This document shows positions 56,155 to 64,000 of a stretch of 64,000 nt of DNA, piece after piece. The stretch spans positions 17,176,449 to 17,240,448 of the forward strand of contig NC_087063.1 of NCBI RefSeq assembly GCF_963678635.1. The letters are read 5' to 3'. The number at the start of each line of letters is the position of its first letter. Position 1 is the stretch's first letter. Position numbers and translations under genes: made by a program. This DNA is from Symsagittifera roscoffensis (taxonomy: Eukaryota; Xenacoelomorpha; Acoela; Convolutidae). The notes below the pieces were generated by a model, which had not been told where the DNA came from, did no database searches, and saw only the letters and a list, made by a program, of their open reading frames with translations.

Positions 56155-57078
56155 TCAGTTAAGTGATTCCAATGAATGTGACTCGATTCCTGTTGTTGTG
56201 ACGACCCCTCTGCACGTTTCGTTGAGTCTCTTCCCTACTTTGAAGTAATTACTGACTAGCAGCATAAAAATAGCTGCAAAAACCAACACTCCTCCAGCAT
56301 ATTGTAAGTAGGTGTACGATTGCACGTCTTCCGGGAAAAGCAAAAGATCCGCAGCGAATAAAATCGGAACTTTTAATGTCATAATTAGAGAAACGATCGG
56401 TGTTTTTTCGAACTTATTAGCGAAATACATTGCAAACTGGTTGAAAAAAGATAAAAGAGAGAACGTACAAATGTAAACGAATTGCACAGGTGTCAGGCAA
56501 GATATCCATGATGGTCCCACGAATAACATATGAGTGATAGTTCCGAGTACCAAGGTCAAGACTCCCACTGTAAATGAGGTCACTGAAATTGGAACCGGTT
56601 TGCTTTTGGTTCCCATCTGACGCAAAAGAACAAAAGCGGTGCTCATGAAAAACGGAACGACCATACTTAAGAGTGCAAACCAATATTGACGTGTAGTAAG
56701 CGACCTAGTGGCATCAGCAACTTCAAAAATAGGAATAGGAGGCTGAATAACCAGGACTATTCCCAAGATTGCGACCAATCCCAGGAGTATTTCCAAAATA
56801 GGAAGACATTCTTTCAAGATTATTGCACTCATGGTTAGAGCAAATACAGGCGCTGTTTCGTATATGACGGCGTATACTGACAATGGCAAGTTTTGAACAC
56901 ATATTATTCCCGTGGCAATGGCGACTACGCTTATTATTCCGCGAATTCCGAGTACTTTCCAGTTTGACTTGTACACCTCCGAAGGATTCGGCACCTGGTA
57001 AAGTTGAACGGCAGCAAAGGCGAAAATATGGGTGACTCCGCGGAAGGATAACAAAGTGGGAAGAGCAATGGCCGATTT
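56155..57078 (-). CDS. SLC35/EamA-type membrane transporter, exon 2
   Basis: Follows a TTGCTTCTGTTTCAG acceptor, phase 0. Encodes 307 residues with about nine hydrophobic segments and the repeated EamA plan: an early FRG motif, the ICVQNLPLSVYAVIYETAPVF region (typical of the fourth helix of drug/metabolite transporters), and a second half ending YAGGVLVFAAIFMLLVSNYF. Members of this superfamily move nucleotide sugars or other small metabolites across Golgi, ER or plasma membranes. The resemblance is to SLC35G/SLC35F-like proteins rather than to the classical UDP-sugar carriers, and the substrate is unknown. The C-terminal tail is polar. Stop TGA at 56157-56155. Confidence 0.85.
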   Translation of the reverse strand, partial: KSAIALPTLLSFRGVTHIFAFAAVQLYQVPNPSEVYKSNWKVLGIRGIISVVAIATGIICVQNLPLSVYAVIYETAPVFALTMSAIILKECLPILEILLGLVAILGIVLVIQPPIPIFEVADATRSLTTRQYWFALLSMVVPFFMSTAFVLLRQMGTKSKPVPISVTSFTVGVLTLVLGTITHMLFVGPSWISCLTPVQFVYICTFSLLSFFNQFAMYFANKFEKTPIVSLIMTLKVPILFAADLLLFPEDVQSYTYLQYAGGVLVFAAIFMLLVSNYFKVGKRLNETCRGVVTTTGIESHSLESLN

Positions 57079-57109
57079 CTGAAACAGAAGCAAACCTTAT
57101 CAAACATTA

Positions 57110-57393
57110 GGGGGCGGATTGAGAAAGTGGAGGGGTCGAAAGCCTCGGTCTCACGAGTTCGACACTCTCAACAACCAAAGGGTCGCCCTTTGGTTCTACT
57201 TTACGTTTTCCGTTTTTAGTTGACGAAGCCTGATATTTTTCTACAGAAGCTATCAGAGCGAATTGCAAAATGTGAGAGGGGGGGGGGGGGGTTCTCTGAA
57301 AAAAAACTCAATTTTTGGGTCAAAGCCCCAAAACAACAATTAAATCAACTTTTTATAAATGAAACGATTGACCAGCAGCTCCAAACAGCCCTG
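57110..57393. mobile_element. Degenerate hAT-type MITE in an intron
   Basis: Left end ggggGCGGATT. The interior matches the family (ccaaagggtcgccctttggt, ttttctaca, a G homopolymer, then gggtcaaagccc). The right end is a doubtful cagccctg and no target duplication is visible, so it is an old, eroded copy. Confidence 0.6.
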
Positions 57394-57600
57394 TAAATTG
57401 AGTTAAGGAAAAAATTACTTGCAGCTTTCAATCCACTTCACACATGAAAAAGAAATTAATATTATGCCCCATTCGCTGTCCCGTAAGCGTTCTTTGAGGA
57501 ACTTGAAATCGCGAGAAAAAAACTACGAGAAGGCCATTGTTTAGTACCACTTTTTGAGTAGCCTGAACAAAATCCCTAAATGAAAACAATGAGAACTCAC

Positions 57601-57747
57601 CTTGAATATGATGTTGATAGACACGAATGCCAGGCACATTAAACCGGCCAAAAGCTTTCCCAAAATTGGTCGTCTCCCCAATTTCTTTTCGCCGATTTCT
57701 TTGCGCGAATCATCTGGACTGCTTTGTTTCTTTTGATTAGGAGACAT
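57601..57747 (-). CDS. SLC35/EamA-type membrane transporter, exon 1
   Basis: Starts at ATG (57747-57745) with a polar, Lys/Ser-rich cytoplasmic leader of about 30 residues, then the first membrane helix (LLAGLMCLAFVSINIIFK). Ends at AAG|GTGAGT, phase 0, and joins 57078 in frame to give a 356-aa, roughly ten-helix protein of normal length. The intron (57079-57600) contains a degenerate MITE. Confidence 0.8.
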
Positions 57748-58094
57748 AAGTTGTGGTTCGCAGATTTTTTTGCATCCATTTAAGCTACACTAATTGCTAT
57801 CGAAATCGAAATGATTATGAATAACAAGCCATTCAAAATCTGAGAAAGAAAAATACAGAGAGAATGAAATTAGACCAAACAGGCGTGTTGTTTTAATGTG
57901 ATTAACTTGGTAAATTTTACGTCACTGAAAAGTTTAGTGCAAGTAGTCTTAAAATCAGATAGTTTCAATTGATATGCTTGGATGTTCAAACAGAACAAAA
58001 ACTCTTCGCTTAAAAGCTACGCAAACAAATATTCAGTATTGGCTAGATGGACCTTATAATCGGATAATTACTCCAAAAATTTGTTGGCTGCGCA

Positions 58095-58420
58095 AAGGAA
58101 TGTTTAGGGAGAAGGCTCAGGGAATTGACCTCTCGTCACTCAAAGGTCCCCCTCCTTTCGTACTACTTTAGGTAACGACATCCATTTTCAGCCAACCGAC
58201 CGTAAATGTTTTCCAAACTCACCTTCGGCCTCAGTAAAATTAACTTTGAGGAGGGAGCGCACGTAGAACAAATTCTATTTTTTGTTCAAAATCTTGGTAA
58301 AAAAACGGCATTTTTGGCCAGCTTTTTAAAAACCTGCCAGCGGCGCTTTTACAGCGTTTTTGGAGAGCTTGGTGCATCAATTTGGTCTATCTTAAAGAAA
58401 TGTCGACAAAACATTGCTTG
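58095..58420. mobile_element. Degenerate hAT-type MITE
   Basis: Interior landmarks of the family in order: ctcagggaattgacctctcg, aaaggtccccctcctttcgtact, catccattttcagccaaccgacc, aactttgaggagggagcgca, tgttcaaaatctt. The ends are not well preserved. Confidence 0.55.
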
Positions 58421-58699
58421 AGCAGAATAAAGGAGATGAAACTGACGCTAATTAGTTGACCCAAGTCCCCATATGATCATAATCAATGGGAAAATCTGAA
58501 GTTTTCGCAACAGAGATGGCGGCTTTTCAAAACACTGAGGCCAAGTGGAGCTTCACACCACCTGCAGTACCACACACAAAAAAAAACGAAAAATGTTGAA
58601 AAACTAGGAGAACCAAAATTTTCGTATAACTAGATGAAGGACACCTAGGGCCCAGCGACATCTGGATGCACGTCTTTGATACTTTTTGAAATTGTTATA

Positions 58700-59740
58700 T
58701 TGATGTGGCACAAAATGCGTAATTTCAAAAATTGGACTTTGCCCAAAACCTTACTTTTTTCTACTAAATTAGTAGAAAAAAGTGAAAATTTGAGATTTTG
58801 GAATTTTCCCAAAGACAACATTTCTTTTACTATAAATTAAAAAAACCACTTCTGCAGAAAAAATTCTCTCCATTGAACTTTTCATCTCAGATTTGATAGG
58901 GTACTTCTGAAGAAAAATCAAAAATTTTCCTTAAAACGGTCAAGTTCAAGAACTTGACTTTCCGAAATCCGTAACTTTTTCTTCTGACCGGTGAAGTAGA
59001 GAAGCTTCCCAAGACCTGGTTTCTTGATTGAACGCTTAAGAACACTTAATCTGAGAATTGGCGCAATAATTTTCGAGTTAATTCACAAAATTTCAAAAAC
59101 GGTCGTAGCTTCAAACCTTCAATTGTTTGAAGGCCATAACTTTTTTCAGAAAAAAAAAAACTCGGCGTAGCAAATTACAAAGGTAAGGTTCTAACAAACT
59201 GTTGCGACGATTAAACCTATGATTACAGATTTGGCAGGATAGTTATCAGGAAAAGTCTAAAAAACGGTAAGCAAATCAGATAGTTGACATTTCTGAGAAT
59301 CATAGCGCGTCATATTTGTTTCAAACATTTGCACATAGCCGCTTATGCAGAAGAAATTCGCCCAACTTGTAGTTTCGATTGAACCCAAAAACCCAGGTTT
59401 GGCAGGGTAGTTCGCGCAAAAAATCAAGTTTCAAAAAAATGGTAAGACATTTTGACTTTTCCGAGGGCCATAATTTTTTGTGTCTACAAAATTTGGGTGT
59501 AGACGCATATGCAAAGGAGCTTTCCACAAATCGTTCTTTGGATTGAACACAACATAACAGATGTAGGTTTTTTCGGTAAAATTCATAAAAATTAGAAAAA
59601 ACACGCTCAAAAAATCAAAAGATTGATTTTTCCCAGGACGATAACTTTGTGAGTGGCCACTAATGCACAGGTCTTCCCATTACCAATTATCGCCTTTAAA
59701 CCCACAATATTTGAGAGATTAATTTTCGAGAAACGTTTTT
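58700..59740. repeat. Degenerate tandem array, period about 158-174 bp
   Basis: A ttgac(a/t)tttccgagggccataac-like landmark recurs near 58962, 59127, 59285, 59453 and 59625, giving spacings of about 165, 158, 168 and 172-174 bp. Each unit goes on with a cg(c/t)agacgcatatgcaaagg-like segment and a gattgaac...ggtttggcagg-like segment. Units differ considerably, so the array is old. Confidence 0.65.
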
Positions 59741-59789
59741 TTCCGGCCATTGAAAATGTGGAGGCACGTAGTATTCTGGTGTTTTAGTT

Positions 59790-60310
59790 TTCTTTTTTTT
59801 TGTTTTCAACGCAAAATCGAGCTCCACAAATTATTATCGGAAAACGTTGAGTGATATATCAAATTACAGCCCTTTCAATCGTGATTTGAAAAACATCAAA
59901 AAATTTTCTCAGAATGGAGAAAAACCCGTTTAAAAATTTTGATTTTTGGTCTAATTTCGAGCGATTAAGCTGAGCGAGCAGGTTTAAAATTGCTTATTTA
60001 TGCTGAATTCAAGCCATGAAAACCTAGTTTTGCTTGCGTTAATTTAGGAGTTTTTTGGCGCCATTTTGGGAATCAAAAGCTTTCAATTTTTTTCAAATTT
60101 CAAAAAATGTCTGCAGAAAACTAAAATTTTGAATTTATTGATTTGATTTTTTTAAAATCATTTTTTGATTAAGTTTTCTACAAACTGTTTTCCAACTTTC
60201 CTGTTTTATGTCAGTGGATATGCATTTTTTGACTGTGCATACGCTTAAGATCTAGAAAAAATTTTTTGTTTTTTGTAAGACTATGGTCCGAACGTTCTGT
60301 GCTATGCTTG
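59790..60310 (+). repeat. Dispersed repeat D, forward copy
   Basis: Contains gcaaaatcgagctccacaa, gtgatatatcaaattacagcc, tttcaatcgtgatttgaaa and gaacgttctgtgct in the same order as 7935-8475 and 13430-13900, 45-50 kb away. Confidence 0.6.
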
Positions 60311-61426
60311 TTTCTATTTTGACTTTTTTTGTTTCAGATGAATAAAAAGCAGATAAATGGCAAAAATCCGTTCTATCCGTTCTCTAATGTTGACCTCTTT
60401 TTCTTAAACTTCAATCACTATTACTATCAAAATTTGAAATGAGTTAACTACTTTTATATATACATATACATGCACATATATATTTTTCATGTGACCTTTT
60501 GATGTTGATTCGATAAATGGCTTTGACTTCAGTTATGTTCAAGGGTAGGTTTCAGGTGGGCATCAGGTACGCCTTTCGCCCACCCACTCCATGAATTTTC
60601 GTTACTTTTACAATATACATTTGTCAAATAAATGAACATTTTTGTGTTATTGTTTGCTGTAAATATATACTGCAGAAATATTTTCTTTCTTTTTCCGGAG
60701 CAAAAACCAAAAATTGATGCCCTGAATAATGTTTTCATTTATTATCCTGAGAACTAAAATTGTTCGCTCGCATAAATTTTAGTTTTCGGGATAATTCAAG
60801 TTACATTCTGACCCGTGATGTAAAAACGCGTAGATAAAAGAATTAGGTTTAAATGGTGTATTTATTATGACATTTTATCTTTTTAATTAAGCGGCACAAA
60901 TGGTTTTTGTGGATATTCTTTCTGCCAATGATGAAGCAAGATCAGAATAGAATAATTGTATTGCAACAAGAAAGCTCGTTTTATTTCAGGAGTGTCTTGG
61001 ACATGGATTCCCGACTAAACGCCCAGATTCGCTCTGCTATCAAAAGTTTCCCTATTGAAAGCTGTTGCCATAAAAAGGAAAATTATCTAAACAATTTATA
61101 CAAAATTTACAGTAGTATTCTTCAACACAATTTTAAAGCATCACCTTTAGGTGCAAAAAGAAATTTAAAATAATTAGTTTCGGTTAAAAAACGCGAGAAG
61201 TTATATTCATTTTTTTCGTACGTCATATGCTCTTAAAGCTGACTCGCAATGTCTGACCACGGTCAAAATGTCTGAACCGAAACATTTGTAGGTATGTCAT
61301 TTTAACCCTCCCATTCGATGAAAACCGCTTCTTTTTTTAAATTCATATATTTATCAATAGGGTAGATCAAGTTTTTCGTTAAATGCCTATCCAACTGGAT
61401 TTTTCATGACATCTGCGATCTACATT

Positions 61427-61594
61427 CTACATGAGGCCTTCGAGAGTCCTTTCTGTGCGTTCTGTGGCCAGTTGAGAGTCCAATAGCTTCACACAGTCTG
61501 GAATGTAGATGTAGTCGAGTGGAATGTAACGTGCAAGAGAGGACAAACAGGATACGAACTTGAGTTTCTTCTCGAATTTATTACTTGTGAACAC
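61427..61594 (-). CDS. BCH-domain protein (BNIP2/ATCAY-like), last exon
   Basis: Begins after TGCCGTTTCAG, phase 0. Encodes 55 residues finishing the BCH (CRAL-TRIO-like) domain: KFEKKLKFVSCLSSLARYIP then LDYIYIPDCVKLLD, matching the family's IPxEYVxIPxCV end. The last ~15 residues are Glu/Arg/Thr-rich. Stop TAG at 61429-61427. BCH proteins such as BNIP2 bind small GTPases, Rho GAPs and kinesin and act in cell-shape and trafficking control. Confidence 0.85.
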   Translation of the reverse strand: MFTSNKFEKKLKFVSCLSSLARYIPLDYIYIPDCVKLLDSQLATERTERTLEGLM

Positions 61595-63745
61595 CTGAAA
61601 CGGCAAGACTTCAATAACTTTTAACACAGAGGCGAAGTTGCACTTCGCATACACAAGCAAAAATATGACCGACAACGCTACTGGGAAAAACTGAATGAGT
61701 AAAACTTTGAGTCTACAAAATTTCTTAGGTGACGCACGCGAATCTACATAATTACTAAGTGACGCAAACCAATTATGACGCCACTCAATAATTGGTTTCA
61801 AACAATAAACTCAAACAACTCGAAGGGTATTCTGTAACAAAAATTGTTAATCTGAAAAAATGTTTGTTGCAATTTGTGCTTTTTAATTGCAAGCTTAAGA
61901 TAAAGGCGAAGCTGCGCTTCGCACCACTTGCGATACAACAAATATAAGAATAAAACAGCATGACGCTCAAGAAGTGGCAAACAAAACTTCGAGCAAAGAA
62001 ACAATTGAAAAAGGAACAAGAAAAACAAAACTTGTCATGATTAAAATTCTTTGAGTTTTTTAAGAGGACCTTGTGAGGTTGACATTAAACATTCCAAAAT
62101 ATGGAGCCATAGTCTTATCGATATTTAAAACAAAACCGAAAATTTGTAGGAAACAAAATATTAGGTAGAAAAGCCGACCACATTACAACCAACAGTCAAA
62201 AAGCTGAAAAACAATCAAAACTTTCTGCTTATAAAGTGTTCACCAGTGCTTTATATGTAGTGAATGTAAGACCCAATTCGTGAACCAAATCGACAGATTT
62301 TAAGTCAACAACCGTAAAGCAGAAAACTTGGAATACAACACTAATAAAGCATAACAAACTAGCAGACAGAAAATGGGATCAACGCCGCTAAATTACAAGT
62401 CTTTCCTGAGGTGAAAAAAAAACGTGATAGTGTCGAGAAAAGCTTAATCTAACATTACTTTCATATCTTTGAATCAATTTGTCTGAAATCGAAACAATTT
62501 TTAACAAAAATAACATGACAAAAAAGACCACAGAACGGTAAACTTGCATCGGAACAAAAAATTCACAGCGGCATCGAACCAAAAAATGCTAATTGCAAGA
62601 AAACAAATCGCATGCGTATAAATTCCGTTCTCATTACCCGACAAAGCAAACTTTTTCGAGAAGTTTTGGAAAAAACTTTATATGTAAAGTTTTTCAAAAA
62701 ATGCAATGAGACTCGTAAAAATTTATAAATGAATTACTTCCACTGAGAGCTTTCACAAAAACCAGATTTTATCTTTACGCCAGATGCACTGGATAATTCT
62801 TTGAAATTGAATTATTATAATAAACGAACTAAAAAGCCAAAAATTGATTCTAAAAATTTTCACTTTTTTCATTAAAAAATTGACAATTTTTTTTCAGGTT
62901 TAATTTTCTAATTGTACAACGGAAAGCTTAAGAGGGTGATTTAGATTTTTGAAAAATTTCTTGTTAGAGATCCATTGTTAGAAAAACAACATTAGTTATA
63001 GGTTAATAACATTAGGCAATTAAGCCGACAGAATTAAAGCTGAAAGACCTGAGCCGAAAATCTACCAAATTTTCGAATCTGATAAAATTTTAATAGTTAA
63101 CTCTCAACGTAAACACAAGGCCAACACACTAACCATGCTATTAACTAACCATACGTATAACACAGTTATTTACAGGAAAAAAAGGTCTAGTACCCGATTA
63201 CAATACCCTTGCTTACCGCAAAGGTAATTATGGTGAAAATTGTTTAAATCACAATAAAATTCAGTGCTGTGGCAAATAAGCCGAAAAAAAAAGCAGACAA
63301 GCAATCGGCCGACAACTCTTGTCTCGAGCAAAATGTTTCAATTTGATAACGCTTGCTACTTGCAGGCGCGATAATTTTGTATGTTCACTAACTTTTTACA
63401 GTTCTGATGATAACATTTGTACACTGAACTCCGCCAATTGGGGAGCTTTTTTCATTCGAACAAACTTCGACTAATGAATTGTCCATTTTTGACTTTTTTT
63501 CATACCATCTTCAGCTCAGACACCAAAATCTGAGACAAGCGCCATGAGTTCAATGGTTATGGGGGGTTCAAAACTTGTTGGCGGATTGTAGCCGTGGAGC
63601 CTTTTTGACAGAGCCAGCCTGCGCCACTAACTAGAACTAAGCACTTCATAAAAGGTCTTTTTATTTGATGAAACTTTGCTCAGAATTAGATTTGATCATT
63701 AAATTATAGGAACTAATATCCAAATGAGTAGCTGTTATAAACTAC
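61595..63745 (-). other. Intron of the BCH-domain gene
   Basis: 2151 bp between AAG|GTAGTT and the CAG acceptor. It holds two hairpin-repeat copies (61622-61800 and about 61900-61935), and a taagccgac-type dispersed repeat near 62990-63380. No exon seen. Confidence 0.7.
61622..61800. repeat. Dispersed repeat with GCGAAGT...ACTTCGC hairpin, copy 2
   Basis: Closely matches 49700-49880 over about 150 bp, starting at GCGAAGTTGCACTTCGC. A further short hairpin relative (GCGAAGCTGCGCTTCGC) lies at about 61905-61921. Confidence 0.8.
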
Positions 63746-64000
63746 CTTGGCCAGCTTCATGCCGGTTTTGACCCAGAAGTCGGGATGGACGAGGTACAGT
63801 GCTTGAAGCTGCTTGCGCACCCGGTGGTCGATATGAGTGAAGCATTTCTTGAGCCAGTTCAAACTGGGCGTCACTGAATCGTCAGCCCCACCGTGCAGAT
63901 AAACCAATACATACTCTCCCGTAATCAAAATTTGAATTGAGCTAATAACGTACAGAAACAGGTTATCCATTATATATTTATAGTCTGGTCGTTTCTTTTC
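63746..64000 (-). CDS. BCH-domain protein (BNIP2/ATCAY-like), penultimate exon, cut by the window end
   Basis: Open to position 64000 and continuing outside. The frame is DYKYIMDNLFLYVIS, then GEYVLVYLHGGA, SLNWLKKCFTHIDHRVRKQL and ALYLVHPDFWVKT, the core of the BCH domain as in BNIP2, caytaxin (ATCAY) and Prune2. Ends AAG|GTAGTT at 63746, phase 0, joining 61594. The Tyr-x-x-Met-Asp-Asn-Leu-Phe-Leu stretch upstream of 63970 shows that the ATG there is internal, not the start. The N-terminal half of the protein is off the window. Which paralogue it is cannot be told. Confidence 0.9.

Larger units (their letters stand above)
57748..61426. other. Gene-poor region between SLC35-like and BCH-domain genes
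   Basis: No assigned gene. Contains an eroded MITE, the ~170-bp tandem array, a repeat D copy and AT-rich unique DNA with a TATATA/CATATA-rich patch near 60460-60490. Confidence 0.4.

Noticed and set aside
60907-61173. 88-codon frame with an internal ATG at 61003 after an acceptor-like TTTATTTCAG
   Set aside because: Could be a small exon, but no domain, partner exon or homologous family can be named.

Overview
The window looks like AT-rich nuclear DNA from an animal whose phylum I cannot name. The host genes are metazoan in kind: dynamin, a MAP-kinase-phosphatase-like DUSP, a GT31 galactosyltransferase, an SLC35/EamA transporter and a BNIP2-type BCH protein. They have small GT-AG introns and polyadenylation hexamers and lie far apart among repeats. 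Nothing suggests a bacterium or a virus genome.

Layout. 1-5634: a near-identical 2.35-kb segment present twice at a 3265-bp spacing, with a dynamin terminal exon between the copies. 5640-16870: three diverged, internally deleted tandem copies of a T-rich non-coding unit of about 5 kb. 16870-25295: gene-poor DNA with a hAT-type MITE, tRNA-derived SINE-like pieces and small duplications. 25300-44193: one 18,894-bp LTR retroelement with two 410-bp LTRs that read as identical, TG...CA termini and a 4-bp target duplication. 44198-46487: gene-poor DNA with a foldback repeat. 46488-47822: last two exons of the DUSP. 51907-53973: two-exon GT31 enzyme. 56155-57747, minus strand: two-exon SLC35-like transporter. 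58700-59740: degenerate ~165-174-bp tandem array. 61427-64000, minus strand: 3' end of the BCH-domain gene.

The most unusual object is the retroelement. It carries Ty3/gypsy-type gag-protease-RT-RNaseH-integrase in a single 2735-codon frame. It also has at least six further open frames: a small basic ORF overlapping the start of gag, two tiny hydrophobic ORFs, a ~377-codon frame with no ATG, an 872-aa signal-peptide/transmembrane envelope-like glycoprotein, a 431-aa Ser/Pro-rich ORF and a ~190-codon frame with no ATG at its 5' end. Neighbouring frames meet by 4-nt ATGA stop/start overlaps, short overlaps or gaps of a few nt, a packing expected of compact polycistronic viruses rather than ordinary LTR retrotransposons. 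Identical LTRs imply a recent insertion, so the open ATG-less frames are probably expressed by splicing, frameshifting or reinitiation.

A family of ~360-420-bp hAT-type MITEs (terminal CAGGGGCGRATYTAG, 8-bp target duplications) is scattered through the window. One copy lies 36 bp after the GT31 stop codon, one 126 bp after the DUSP stop, and a degenerate one in the transporter intron.
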